Positions 1 to 7,900 of a stretch of DNA of 64,000 nucleotides are shown one piece after another (the stretch's first letter is position 1; each line of letters starts with the position of its first letter). Position numbers and translations under genes: made by a program. The DNA is from Pseudomonas fluorescens (GTDB lineage Bacteria > Pseudomonadota > Gammaproteobacteria > Pseudomonadales > Pseudomonadaceae). The stretch lies in assembly GCF_902497785.1 (NCBI RefSeq), contig NZ_CABVHK010000009.1, positions 218,387-282,386 on the forward strand, written 5' to 3'. The notes under the pieces were generated by a model. That model did no database searches. It saw only the letters and a program-made list of their open reading frames with translations, and had not been told where the DNA came from.

Positions 1-1040
1 TAGCTCTTCAGGCCTTGGTTGAACACTTGCACGTGGCAAGGGCAGTTCATCGGCTTGATGGCGTAATCGCGGTTTTCCGACTGGGTGGTGAACATGTTGT
101 CGGCGTAGTTGGCCCAGTGCCCGGATTTCTCCCACAGGCTGCGGTCAACGACTTGTGGAGTTTTGATCTCCAGGTAACCGTTGTCGCGCTGAACCTTGCG
201 CATGTACTGCTCGAGCACCTGGTACAGCGTCCAGCCGTTCGGGTGCCAGAACACCATGCCTGGCGATTCTTCCTGGGTGTGGAACAGGCCCAGACGCTTG
301 CCGATCTTGCGGTGATCGCGCTTTTCAGCTTCTTCGATGCGCTGGATGTAAGCCGCCAGCTGCTTCTTGTCGGCCCATGCGGTGCCATAAACGCGCTGCA
401 ATTGCTCGTTCTTGGCATCGCCACGCCAGTAGGCGCCGGACAACTTGGTCAGCTTGAAGGATTTCAGGAAACGGGTGTTCGGCACGTGCGGGCCGCGGCA
501 CATGTCGACGTATTCTTCGTGATAGTACAGGCCCATGGCCTGCTCGTTCGGCATGTCCTCGACCAGGCGCAGCTTGTAGTCTTCACCGCGGGCCTTGAAC
601 ACTTCGATCACTTCGGCGCGCGGAGTGACTTTCTTGATCACGTCGTAATCTTTTTCGATCAGCTGCTGCATGCGCTGTTCGATGGCGGCCAGGTCGTCCG
701 GAGTAAAAGGACGCTCGAAGGCGATGTCGTAATAGAAGCCTTCGTCGATGACCGGCCCGATGACCATTTTAGCGGTCGGGTACAACTGTTTGACTGCGTG
801 GCCGACCAGGTGGGCGCAAGAGTGGCGAATGATCTCCAGCCCCTCTTCATCCTTTGGCGTAATGATTTGCAGCGTGGAATCGCTGTCGATGACGTCGCTG
901 GCGTCAACCAGCTTGCCATTGACCTTGCCGGCCACGGTGGCCTTGGCCAGACCGGCACCAATGGATGCGGCGACCTCGGCTACGGAAACCGGGTGATCGA
1001 ATGTACGTTGACTGCCGTCGGGAAGAGTAATAGTTGGCAT
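1..1040 (-). CDS. thrS: Threonyl-tRNA synthetase, N-terminal part (cut by window edge)
   Basis: Charges tRNA-Thr with threonine in the cytoplasm. About 346 N-terminal residues are present, out of roughly 640 in the family; the reading frame runs off base 1. The product begins [10 protein letters not shown], a TGS domain, followed by the editing domain with [11 protein letters not shown] (the HxxxH metal/editing motif) and [15 protein letters not shown], then the start of the class II catalytic core ([10 protein letters not shown] near the edge). The ATG at 1040 follows a strong AGGAGAGGAGG ribosome site. The leader upstream contains two tRNA-Thr anticodon-like hairpins, annotated separately, which suggest translational autoregulation as known in E. 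coli. Identity is certain; only the C-terminal half is missing. Confidence 0.98.
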   Translation of the reverse strand, partial: MPTITLPDGSQRTFDHPVSVAEVAASIGAGLAKATVAGKVNGKLVDASDVIDSDSTLQIITPKDEEGLEIIRHSCAHLVGHAVKQLYPTAKMVIGPVIDEGFYYDIAFERPFTPDDLAAIEQRMQQLIEKDYDVIKKVTPRAEVIEVFKARGEDYKLRLVEDMPNEQAMGLYYHEEYVDMCRGPHVPNTRFLKSFKLTKLSGAYWRGDAKNEQLQRVYGTAWADKKQLAAYIQRIEEAEKRDHRKIGKRLGLFHTQEESPGMVFWHPNGWTLYQVLEQYMRKVQRDNGYLEIKTPQVVDRSLWEKSGHWANYADNMFTTQSENRDYAIKPMNCPCHVQVFNQGLKS

Positions 1041-1059
1041 GGCGCCTCCTCTCCTAGTG

Positions 1060-1080
1060 GTGACCCCTACCAAAGGTCAC
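1060..1080 (-). promoter_or_regulatory. thrS leader hairpin mimicking tRNA-Thr(GGU) anticodon arm
   Basis: Read on the minus strand this forms a 6-bp stem (GTGACC with GGTCAC) plus a closing T-G pair around the 7-base loop TTGGTAG. Placed in anticodon-loop numbering this gives U33, GGU at 34-36 and A37, matching the loop of tRNA-Thr(GGU), TTGGTAA, except for the last base. It ends 19 nt before the ATG, immediately upstream of the ribosome site, the place of domain 2 of the E. coli thrS operator. The structure is seen in sequence; the repressor role is inferred. Confidence 0.75.
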
Positions 1081-1134
1081 GTGGGTTGGGATGAGCCAGT
1101 ACAAGATCCGGTCCAGGCCATTCAATAACGAACG

Positions 1135-1153
1135 CCTGCCTTACAGCGGCAGG
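1135..1153 (-). promoter_or_regulatory. Second thrS leader hairpin, Thr(UGU) anticodon-like loop
   Basis: On the minus strand CCTGCC and GGCAGG form a 6-bp stem closing the 7-base loop GCTGTAA. Positions 34-36 of that loop read UGU, the anticodon of the other major tRNA-Thr, followed by A37 and A38. It lies 54 nt upstream of the GGU-type hairpin. In E. coli the dimeric ThrRS binds two stem-loops of the operator, one per monomer, so this second arm fits that architecture. Function is inferred. Confidence 0.65.
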
Positions 1154-1411
1154 AGCCTTGCGGCCAACCGGAAAACCGAACCAGAGTGACTGGGATTCAA
1201 ATCAGGGTTATTCGAGCATCTGCCGCGCCCGGACTGAAGGACCGTGGAGCTTGCAAATACCCGAGCGGGGCATGCTAGCACAGATGAACGGTCGACGCGG
1301 GCCAAGGTTTTCCGCTGGGGCAGAACGGCGATTTTTATGACAGAGTGCTGAACTAGAACACCGTTTCACCCCTCAGATAAAAAGACATTGACCCACAAGG
1401 AGCATCTCAGC

Positions 1412-1714
1412 ATGCGTCTGAATCGTTTATTCGCAATCGTCGCCCCCATCGTCCTGCTGCTGCCATTGGCGGCCCATGCCGACTGGCCGAAAGGTGAACG
1501 CGAAAAGTACATGGCTCAGTGCACCCAGGCAGCTACTCCGCAAATTGGCGCTGCGGCGGCAAAAGCTCACTGCGCTTGCGGCGCCGATGCGATCAAGTCA
1601 TACCCGGCCGCCGACATTCAGTCATTGATGGACAACACCGCCAGCGATGCGATGAAGCAAAAAGCACTGACCCAGATTTCAGCGTGCAAGGCCGATAACA
1701 AGGCGAAAAAATAA
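1412..1714 (+). CDS. Small exported hypothetical protein
   Basis: A 100-residue product. The ATG at 1412 follows AAGGAG with 8-nt spacing. Residues 1 to about 21 form a classic signal peptide (MRLNRL, then a hydrophobic run ending LAAHA before DWPKGE), so the mature protein of about 79 residues is probably periplasmic. The mature part has four cysteines (one in MAQCTQ, a CAC pair in HCACGAD, one in ISACKAD), which could form two disulfides, and a lysine-rich tail. I do not recognise a named family. It is transcribed divergently from thrS and stands alone. No function is proposed. Confidence 0.85.
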   Translation: MRLNRLFAIVAPIVLLLPLAAHADWPKGEREKYMAQCTQAATPQIGAAAAKAHCACGADAIKSYPAADIQSLMDNTASDAMKQKALTQISACKADNKAKK

Positions 1715-2005
1715 GCCCGAAAGGAGACTTTGAAGGCCCCTAAAGCCGGTGAAAAGCCCTCGAAAAGCGCTTTTTCGTACAAATTATGCAGGTTTTACAG
1801 GTTTTTTTATCGTCTTTACTTTCAGCTGAAAGCCTTGTAAACCGGGGCTTTCAGCTACATCAAGCAACAAAGAAAGCGCGTCTGTAGGGCAAACAGCACG
1901 TCCGGGGGGCTCCCAAAGCGAACATTTCGACTATGATACCCCGGTGTGCCCAGTTGGCCTGAGCAGCACAGTACTGAAAAAATATATGTTTCTTGGAGAT
2001 ACACC
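1715..2005 (+). promoter_or_regulatory. Leader/intergenic region of cold-shock gene with an 11-bp hairpin
   Basis: Contains a perfect inverted repeat: AGCTGAAAGCC at 1824-1834 and GGCTTTCAGCT at 1846-1856 with an 11-base loop. No T run follows, so it is not a typical intrinsic terminator. A weaker palindrome with a T run near 1760-1776 could end the upstream gene. A TATGAT at 1932-1937 may be the -10 of the cold-shock gene, giving a leader of about 65 nt, but the -35 is poor. Long structured leaders are usual for csp genes. Confidence 0.45.
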
Positions 2006-2218
2006 ATGTCTAATCGCCAAACCGGCACCGTTAAGTGGTTCAACGATGAAAAAGGCTTCGGCTTCATCACTCCTCAAGGTGGCGGTGACGACCTGTTCGT
2101 ACACTTCAAAGCTATCGAAAGCGACGGTTTCAAAAGCCTGAAAGAAGGCCAGACCGTTTCCTTCGTGGCTGAGAAAGGCCAAAAGGGTATGCAAGCTGCA
2201 CAAGTCCGCGCTGAGTAA
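2006..2218 (+). CDS. Cold-shock domain protein (CspA family)
   Basis: A 70-residue single cold-shock domain that binds single-stranded RNA and DNA, acting as an RNA chaperone. Both nucleic-acid binding motifs are intact: KGFGFI (RNP1-like, about residues 16-21) and DLFVHF (RNP2-like, about 29-34), after the usual GTVKWFN start. The ATG at 2006 follows TTGGAGA. A longer in-frame extension upstream is possible but lacks family similarity. The gene is monocistronic, ending in a strong intrinsic terminator. The family is certain; which csp paralogue (capB, cspA or other) cannot be decided here. Confidence 0.95.
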   Translation: MSNRQTGTVKWFNDEKGFGFITPQGGGDDLFVHFKAIESDGFKSLKEGQTVSFVAEKGQKGMQAAQVRAE

Positions 2219-2239
2219 TTTTCAGCCGCACTAAAAAAA

Positions 2240-2264
2240 CCCCGTCCATGTGACGGGGTTTTTT
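2240..2264 (+). terminator. Rho-independent terminator of the cold-shock gene
   Basis: CCCCGTC at 2240-2246 pairs with GACGGGG at 2252-2258 across a 5-base loop, followed by six T residues. A preceding A run makes it potentially bidirectional; the convergent lipoprotein gene ends at 2291. Confidence 0.9.
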
Positions 2265-2290
2265 ATGGGTGAAGCAAAAGCCCGACGCGA

Positions 2291-2611
2291 TCAGCCGCAG
2301 TTGATGCGCGTGATCACCAGGTTGTTGTCGGTATTCAGGTTCAGCCGATCGGAGCGGTACTCCAGGGTCACCATATCGTTTGGCTTGAGGATACGGGCAT
2401 TCTGCGCGCCTGCGCGAATGCGCGCCTGTTCCAGCAGTTCAGGTGAAGCCTTTTTGCCAATGGTGAATTCGGCTGCCTTTGCTTCGCAACGGCTGTGACC
2501 CGTATCAGTCGTCGTGACAGGGTCTGTTGCCGACTCGGTAGATGGCGTGCTGCAACCCGCCAGCAGGCCAGCGGCCAACAAAGTACCCAATGACGCGAGC
2601 TTCCAAGGCAT
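2291..2611 (-). CDS. Lipoprotein, peptidase inhibitor I78 family
   Basis: A 106-residue product starting at ATG 2611 behind AAGAAGGAGG. The N-terminus is a lipoprotein signal with lipobox LLAGC (Cys about residue 19), so it should be anchored in a membrane facing the periplasm. The rest matches the I78 inhibitor family: CEAKAAEFTIGKKAS, then ARIRAGAQNARILKPNDMVT and EYRSDRLNL, ending with the conserved ITRINCG. Two cysteines in the mature domain likely form the family disulfide. Family members inhibit serine peptidases such as elastase-like enzymes; here a periplasmic protective role is inferred. Convergent with the cold-shock gene and sharing its terminator region. Confidence 0.85.
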   Translation of the reverse strand: MPWKLASLGTLLAAGLLAGCSTPSTESATDPVTTTDTGHSRCEAKAAEFTIGKKASPELLEQARIRAGAQNARILKPNDMVTLEYRSDRLNLNTDNNLVITRINCG

Positions 2612-2776
2612 GAAGCCTCCTTCTTTCAATAGATGAGCTGAGATCGTGCGACCGCCAATCTGGCGTTTGGTTTCACTGACAGTGCCAGCATCCTGCCCCC
2701 GATCCGGACAAGTGGCGAGTTTGCCTGAGCGTCCCTTGTCGTCCATCCCTCAATCGTGACTGAATATGAACAGCCT

Positions 2777-3082
2777 TCAATAGACGTCGATGTAGTCGAA
2801 CGGCGGATTCGGCCAGTTCTGCTTCAACGCATTGAAAATCTGCGTAACCCAGACCTCATCGCTGGCCTTGATTCGCCCGACATAACCAGACCCTTTGGCC
2901 CACGTCTCCAGTCGAAACAACAGTCCGCCAATATCAGTGCCGCCCACGACGCCCGATGAAATATAGGCGATGCCGGCTTTCGTCACCCGCAATTGAGTAT
3001 GTTCATCATCGCTGGCGGACGCGAGCAGCAGGCGCACCGACTCCAGGGTCAAGCCGTCAGGAGTGTTCAAATCGATCTGCAC
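2777..3082 (-). CDS. Conserved hypothetical protein
   Basis: A 101-residue soluble product beginning at a GTG at 3082, preceded by AAGGA with about 8 nt spacing; no ATG is available. It has no signal peptide or membrane segment. The first half (LNTPDGLTLESVRLLLASASDDEHTQLRVT) resembles a small alpha/beta fold with a glycine-rich middle (SSGVVGGTDIGG); the C-terminus is rich in aromatic residues (WPNPPFDYIDVY). I do not recognise the family. It sits between the I78 lipoprotein and a divergent hypothetical gene; nothing in the context gives a function. Confidence 0.7.
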   Translation of the reverse strand: MQIDLNTPDGLTLESVRLLLASASDDEHTQLRVTKAGIAYISSGVVGGTDIGGLLFRLETWAKGSGYVGRIKASDEVWVTQIFNALKQNWPNPPFDYIDVY

Positions 3083-3214
3083 AGCGCGGTCCTTGAAGAT
3101 TCATCAAAGGCCAAGTGTCGCATAGCCCTCCTCTCATGCCTAAGTCGGAGTGCCAAACGCAGCGCAAAATGGTTAACTCAACAACCAGACTTTCCCGAAT
3201 TCACGAGCGCCATC

Positions 3215-3427
3215 ATGACCACCGTAAGCATCGACGCCGACATCAAAGCCAAATGGCCGCAAGGTCATAGCTCCTATAGCCCGGGCAGCCCGGAAGAGTT
3301 GGCGATCATTGGTATCGATCTTTTGGTCAAGGAACTGGGGACTGAAGCGGCACAATCCTTTATCGCCCAGGTGTTCGAGAAGTACCCGACCGACTACAAA
3401 GGTGCGCACTACAACGAAAGGGAGTGA
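3215..3427 (+). CDS. Small conserved hypothetical protein
   Basis: A 70-residue acidic soluble product starting with ATG at 3215 (MTTVSIDADIKAKWPQG) and ending KYPTDYKGAHYNERE. The ribosome site is weak. The reading frame continues upstream, but those residues look like intergenic translation. I favour this strand over the opposite 78-residue frame (3173-3409), which lacks a sensible start and composition. The gene ends exactly at a shared bidirectional terminator with the ribose operon. Function unknown. Confidence 0.65.
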   Translation: MTTVSIDADIKAKWPQGHSSYSPGSPEELAIIGIDLLVKELGTEAAQSFIAQVFEKYPTDYKGAHYNERE

Positions 3428-3454
3428 AACCCGCAGGCTCGCACCTGCGGGTTT
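3427..3454. terminator. Bidirectional intrinsic terminator
   Basis: AAACCCGCAGG (3427-3437) and CCTGCGGGTTT (3444-3454) form a perfect 11-bp stem with loop CTCGCA. It lies between the plus-strand hypothetical gene ending at 3427 and the end of the ribose operon at 3460, and can serve both. Confidence 0.85.
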
Positions 3455-3459
3455 GAAGT

Positions 3460-4488
3460 TTATTTCAGACGAGCCAGGCGCTCGGTCAGCAGGTCGAAGA
3501 AACCTTGGGCGTCGCCGCTTTCCACCCAGAAAGCATTTTTCGGCGCTTTTAGTCCGTCATACCAGTCGACGATGGTTTGACCGAAGGTCGGGCCTTCGCG
3601 ACTGTCAACGACCACGTTGACCGACCGACCGGTGAAAAGCTCCGGTTTGAGCAGGTAGGCAATTACCGTAGCGTCATGCACCGGGCCACCCGCAAGACCA
3701 TAGTGCTCCATGTCACCCTTGACGTATTCGTTAAGAATATCGCCCACCAGTTTGCTGGCGTTGTTGTTCAACGCCGCGATCTGCTTCAGGCGTGCTTCGC
3801 TGGTCAAGACCTTGTGCGTGACGTCCAGCGGCAGATACGTCAGCTTGACCCCACTTTTAAGCACCACTTCAGCAGCCTGCGGGTCGGCAAACAGGTTGAA
3901 TTCAGCCACCGGAGTGATGTTGCCTCCGTTGAAGTGCGCGCCGCCCATGATCACCACTTCCTTGATGCCCTGAACGATTTCAGGCTCCTGGATCAACGCC
4001 AGCGCCAGGTTGGTTTGTGGACCGAGCATGGCGATGGTGATGCTGTGGGGTTTGGCAGTTTTCAACGTGTCGATCAGGTAGTTGACCGCGCCACCTTCCG
4101 CCAGACCTTTCTTCGGCTCATGCACGGTGACGCCCGACAGGCCTTCCTTGCCGTGAATGTTCTCGGCATAAATCGGTGTGCGCATCAGCGGTTTCGGCGC
4201 ACCGGCGTAAACCGGCACCTCTTCGCGCCCTGCCCACTCGCGCGCCAGTCGCGCATTTCGCGACGTCTTGTCCAGGCGCACATTGCCGGCGACGGTGGTC
4301 AATGCGCGAATGTTCAGTTCCTCCGGTGAGGCCAGGGCAAACAGCAAGGCCACCACGTCGTCGGCACCCGGGTCGGTGTCGATGATCAAGTCGATCTTTT
4401 CCGCCGCCTGGGCGCTTGTTGCGGTAATCAGGGACAAAAGCAGCAGACTCCGGAGCAGATGGTGCAGTTTCTGAGCATAGCGGTGCAT
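3460..4488 (-). CDS. Exported inosine-uridine-type nucleoside hydrolase
   Basis: Hydrolyses the N-glycosidic bond of ribonucleosides, releasing free base and ribose. 342 residues; the ATG at 4488 follows AAGGAG. Residues 1 to about 28 form a signal peptide (LLRSLLLLSLITATSAQA then AEKID), which is unusual for this normally cytoplasmic family and places it in the periplasm. The calcium-binding signature DTDPGADDVVAL is intact, as are TTVAGN, GPQTNLA, and the C-terminal GGPVHDATV with its metal-ligand Asp. It is the last gene of the rbs operon, 43 nt after rbsD, so ribose released outside the inner membrane can be taken up by RbsBAC. Substrate range cannot be read from sequence. Confidence 0.92.
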   Translation of the reverse strand: MHRYAQKLHHLLRSLLLLSLITATSAQAAEKIDLIIDTDPGADDVVALLFALASPEELNIRALTTVAGNVRLDKTSRNARLAREWAGREEVPVYAGAPKPLMRTPIYAENIHGKEGLSGVTVHEPKKGLAEGGAVNYLIDTLKTAKPHSITIAMLGPQTNLALALIQEPEIVQGIKEVVIMGGAHFNGGNITPVAEFNLFADPQAAEVVLKSGVKLTYLPLDVTHKVLTSEARLKQIAALNNNASKLVGDILNEYVKGDMEHYGLAGGPVHDATVIAYLLKPELFTGRSVNVVVDSREGPTFGQTIVDWYDGLKAPKNAFWVESGDAQGFFDLLTERLARLK

Positions 4489-4531
4489 AGCGCACTCCTT
4501 GTGCGTGGGAAATCAGAAAAACAATGGCAAG

Positions 4532-4936
4532 TTAGAACGTTACTCCCGCCACCAGCACGATGTTGCAGTACGGCTGACATTCGCCTGTACGAACAATCGC
4601 CCGCGCTTGACGGCTCAGGACTTTAAACTGGTCATGACTGAGCAGCTCACGCAGACCCAGCGCGCCTGCGGTATTCAGCTCATCCAGAGTAGCCAGCGCC
4701 GACGGTTGCTTGTCCAGGATCTCCTGGGCCAACACGTGGCTTTCGACCTGCATTTCGCTGAGCACAACCTTCAGGGTGCTGATGAAATCCGGAATGCCGT
4801 GAGTCAGGGCCAGATCGATCAATTCGACCCCCGGCGGTACCGGTAGACCGGCATCGCCAATTACGACCCTGTCGCCATGCCCGAGAGAAGCGATCAGTCG
4901 CGATAATGCGACGTTGAGCAAAGGTGTTTTCTTCAT
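4532..4936 (-). CDS. rbsD: D-ribose pyranase
   Basis: Interconverts beta-pyranose and beta-furanose forms of ribose so that ribokinase receives the furanose. 134 residues, the usual family length. The catalytic His lies in SLGHGD (residue 20), followed by [11 protein letters not shown] and [10 protein letters not shown]; the C-terminus [19 protein letters not shown] is diagnostic for RbsD. The ATG overlaps the stop of rbsK by four bases, indicating translational coupling. It acts between RbsBAC import and RbsK phosphorylation. Confidence 0.96.
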   Translation of the reverse strand: MKKTPLLNVALSRLIASLGHGDRVVIGDAGLPVPPGVELIDLALTHGIPDFISTLKVVLSEMQVESHVLAQEILDKQPSALATLDELNTAGALGLRELLSHDQFKVLSRQARAIVRTGECQPYCNIVLVAGVTF

Positions 4937-5850
4937 GGTGTTTTAAAAGCCTGTACATCGGACAAATCGGGAATCGAGGGTTGCGCCCCTGCTCGGGTCA
5001 CTGACAGAGCGGCGGCGACCTGACCGAAACGGATCGCTTCACTCTCGCTTTTACCAACAGCCAGTGCGGCAGCGAAACCGCCTACAAAAGTGTCGCCAGC
5101 GGCCGTGGTATCCACCGCCTTTACCTTCGGCGCCGGGAAATGCTCGAAGCTTTTGCCATTGGCAAAGAGTGAGCCCTGGGCACCGAGGGTGATGATCACC
5201 TTGCCGGCACCCATGGCGATCAACCGGGCCGCTGCGGTTTCCGCAGTCGCCAGCGAGTCCACCGGCAAACCGCTCAGGGCCGCCGCTTCGCTCTCGTTGG
5301 GGATCAGGTAATCGATGGCGGCGTACCAGTCAGCAGGCAGTGGCCGACTGGCTGGCGCAGGGTTGAGAATCACGGTTTTGCCCAGCTCCCGGCCGCGCTT
5401 GAGCGCGTGCCCGACTGTGGCATCCGGCACTTCCAGCTGACAGATGATGACATCCGCCGCCTGCAACACTGCATCAAAACGATCAATCACTTCTGGCGTC
5501 AGCGCGCCGTTGGCCCCGGCAACGATCACAATCGCGTTCTGGCTATTGTCATCGACGACGATCAACGCCACACCGCTGGCACCGTCGACCGTACTGACTG
5601 CCTGACAATCGATCCGGTCAGCTAACAGTGCCCCGCGCAATTCTTCGCCATAGGCATCGCTGCCCACGCAACCGACCATCGCCACCTGCGCACCCAAACG
5701 GGCCGCGGCAACCGCCTGGTTGGCGCCCTTGCCACCGGACACCGTGGCAAACGACTCGCCGATCAGCGTTTCACCGCCACGGGGCAACCGTGAAGCCCGA
5801 GTAACCAGGTCCATGTTCAAGCTGCCAATTACCACTACTTTTGCTGACAT
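4933..5850 (-). CDS. rbsK: Ribokinase
   Basis: Phosphorylates D-ribose to ribose 5-phosphate with ATP. 305 residues of the PfkB family: N-terminal [11 protein letters not shown], the first signature [15 protein letters not shown] (about residues 39-53), and the second signature [17 protein letters not shown] (about 247-263) with the catalytic base Asp in AAGD. Start ATG at 5850, 49 nt after the stop of rbsR. It overlaps rbsD by four bases. Part of the rbsBACRKD-nucleoside hydrolase operon. Confidence 0.97.
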   Translation of the reverse strand: MSAKVVVIGSLNMDLVTRASRLPRGGETLIGESFATVSGGKGANQAVAAARLGAQVAMVGCVGSDAYGEELRGALLADRIDCQAVSTVDGASGVALIVVDDNSQNAIVIVAGANGALTPEVIDRFDAVLQAADVIICQLEVPDATVGHALKRGRELGKTVILNPAPASRPLPADWYAAIDYLIPNESEAAALSGLPVDSLATAETAAARLIAMGAGKVIITLGAQGSLFANGKSFEHFPAPKVKAVDTTAAGDTFVGGFAAALAVGKSESEAIRFGQVAAALSVTRAGAQPSIPDLSDVQAFKTP

Positions 5851-5899
5851 ACATGACTACTCATCAATTCTGTTTCAGTGGTGCTTTGAATTAGCGGTT

Positions 5900-6919
5900 T
5901 CAACGAAATTGGGCGAACACACCGGCCAGCGGCGCAGTCGATTCGCGCAGGACAATGCTCGGCGTCACGATCCGTTGATCGGTGGCCATGTCCGGGGTGG
6001 CGATCCTGCGCAACAGCACTCCGGCCGCCATTTCACCCAGCTGCAGGATCGACTGGCCCACGGTAGTGAGCGCCGGGTAGACATAACGGCTCATCTGGAT
6101 ATCGTCGAAGCCGATCACCGACAGCTCGCTTGGCACACGAATATGGCGCTCGGCGGCGGCGCGCAGCACACCGATGCCGATCATGTCGTTGCCGGCGAAA
6201 ATGGCGCTGGGCGGATTTTTTTCCAGCAGGATCGCAGCGGCGCTGTAACCGCCGGTGCTGGTGAAATCGCTTTCCAGCATACGTTCGCCAGGCACTTCGA
6301 CCCCCGCCTCTTTGAGCGCGCGGCAAAACCCCGCCAGACGCATCTGCGCCACGCTAGTGCTGGCCGGGCCGCCAATAGTGGCGATGTCCCGGTGCCCCAA
6401 TTCCAGCAGGTGCCGCGTTGCCAGATAAGCACCGTACTCGTGATCGATGCGCACCAGGTCGGCATTCACGCCATCCAGCCCACGGTCGACGATGACCATT
6501 GGCGTGCGCACACCCGCCAGGCCTTCTGCCAGCCCCGCATCACCACCGGCGGACGCCACAATCAGCCCGTCGACGCGCTTTTCCAGCAACACGCGCAAAT
6601 AGCTGCGTTGCTTGTCCGGGTTGTCGTCGGAATTGCAGAGAATCACGCAATAGCCATTACGCTCGCAGTAATCCTCGATGCCGCGCGCCAGTTCGGCGAA
6701 GTACGGGTTGAGGCTGTTAGGCACCAGCAGGCCGATGGTCGCGGTGGTTTTGGCTTTCAACGAACGGGCCACCGCGCTGGGTACATAGTCGAGGCTTTTG
6801 ATCGCGGCCTCGACCTTGACCCGCACCTCCTCGCTGACCGGCCGGGTCTTGTTCACCACATGGGAAACCGTGGTGTAGGAAATGCCCGCGAGCGCCGCTA
6901 CATCCTTGATTGTCGCCAT
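5900..6919 (-). CDS. rbsR: LacI-family ribose operon repressor
   Basis: 339 residues. The N-terminal helix-turn-helix (MATIKDVAALAGISYTTVSHVVN) and hinge helix region (PSAVARSLKAK) are typical of LacI/PurR regulators, followed by a periplasmic-binding-protein-like ligand domain. It is encoded within the operon between rbsC and rbsK, separated from rbsC by only 3 nt, so it is expected to control its own synthesis. The likely target is the perfect palindrome CGCAAACGTTTGCG downstream of the rbs promoter. Ribose as effector is inferred from context and family. Confidence 0.93.
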   Translation of the reverse strand: MATIKDVAALAGISYTTVSHVVNKTRPVSEEVRVKVEAAIKSLDYVPSAVARSLKAKTTATIGLLVPNSLNPYFAELARGIEDYCERNGYCVILCNSDDNPDKQRSYLRVLLEKRVDGLIVASAGGDAGLAEGLAGVRTPMVIVDRGLDGVNADLVRIDHEYGAYLATRHLLELGHRDIATIGGPASTSVAQMRLAGFCRALKEAGVEVPGERMLESDFTSTGGYSAAAILLEKNPPSAIFAGNDMIGIGVLRAAAERHIRVPSELSVIGFDDIQMSRYVYPALTTVGQSILQLGEMAAGVLLRRIATPDMATDQRIVTPSIVLRESTAPLAGVFAQFR

Positions 6920-6922
6920 GAC

Positions 6923-7900
6923 TCAGGTCCGCCGGCTTGCGCGCTGACTGCGATAGGTATCGAGCACCACCGCCACCACGATGACCGCGCCGGTGATGAT
7001 GCGCTTGGTCGGCTCGGTCGCACCGATCTGCGCCAGACCGGCGGCCAACACCGAAATGATCAGGACGCCGAAAAAGGTGCTGATGACCGAACCACGCCCG
7101 CCCATCAGGCTCGTTCCGCCGATCACTACCGCTGCGATCACTTGCAGCTCCAGGCCAGAACCGGCATTCGGGTCCGCCGCTTCCAGACGCGAAATCTGAA
7201 ACAGCGCGGCGATCCCCGCGAGCAATCCCATCAGACTGAAGACCAGGATCTTGTAGGGTTTTGGATTGATCCCCGCCAGGCGTACGGCTTCTTCGTTGGT
7301 GCCAATGCCGATCAGGTAGCGGCCAAACACCGTGCGGGTCAACACAGCCTGGGCAATGATAATGATCAGCAAGGCAATGATGAACGACGGCGAGATACCG
7401 AAGGCAATCGGGTTGGACAGCCAGGCGAAGGCATCACCGATGTACGCCGTGCGCGAACCGGTCATTTGGTACGCCACGCCGCGGGCCATTTCCAATACGC
7501 CAAGGGACACGATGAACGACGGAATCCGCCAGGCCACGGTGATCGAACCGGTGAGGGTTCCGGCCAGTGCCGCTGCCGCCATGCCGAGCAATGCGGCCGG
7601 CAGAACGCTCCAGCCCCAGCCGAGAATCGCCACACTGACCGTAGACGCGGCGAGTGCCAGCACCGAACCCACCGACAGGTCTATGCCGCCGATGATCAAC
7701 ACGAACGTCATGCCGACCGCCAGCACCATCAAGTCCGGTATCTGGTTGGCCAGGGTGCTGAACGTGTCATAAGACAGAAAATGGCTGCTCAACACCGAGA
7801 ACAGCGCGACCATCGCCAGCAAGGCACCGGCCAGGCCCAGATAGGTGCCGAGGCCGTAAAAATTGCCGCTGCGTTTTCCGGCCGACGTTGCAGTATTCAT
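6923..7900 (-). CDS. rbsC: Ribose ABC transporter permease
   Basis: Inner-membrane permease of the ribose ABC importer. 325 residues with 8-10 hydrophobic segments and the family motif VLIIGGIDLSVGSVLALAAS near residues 66-85 and AAVVIGGTSLMGGRGSV near residues 255-270. The ATG at 7900 overlaps the stop of rbsA by four bases. It works with RbsA (ATPase) and RbsB (periplasmic binding protein). Confidence 0.96.
   Translation of the reverse strand: MNTATSAGKRSGNFYGLGTYLGLAGALLAMVALFSVLSSHFLSYDTFSTLANQIPDLMVLAVGMTFVLIIGGIDLSVGSVLALAASTVSVAILGWGWSVLPAALLGMAAAALAGTLTGSITVAWRIPSFIVSLGVLEMARGVAYQMTGSRTAYIGDAFAWLSNPIAFGISPSFIIALLIIIIAQAVLTRTVFGRYLIGIGTNEEAVRLAGINPKPYKILVFSLMGLLAGIAALFQISRLEAADPNAGSGLELQVIAAVVIGGTSLMGGRGSVISTFFGVLIISVLAAGLAQIGATEPTKRIITGAVIVVAVVLDTYRSQRASRRT

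Larger units (their letters stand above)
1041..1411. other. Intergenic region between divergent thrS and a small exported protein gene
   Basis: This 371-base stretch has no convincing gene. It holds the thrS ribosome site and the two operator-like hairpins. A possible extended -10 element (TGCTAGCAT on the minus strand, with TAGCAT at 1272-1277) could start a thrS leader of about 220 nt; no convincing -35 is visible, so the promoter is only suggested. The rightmost part carries the AAGGAG ribosome site of the plus-strand gene at about 1398. Confidence 0.5.

Noticed and set aside
3173..3409. 78-residue minus-strand ORF
   Set aside because: No supported start; the plus-strand 70-residue frame ending exactly at the terminator is more gene-like.
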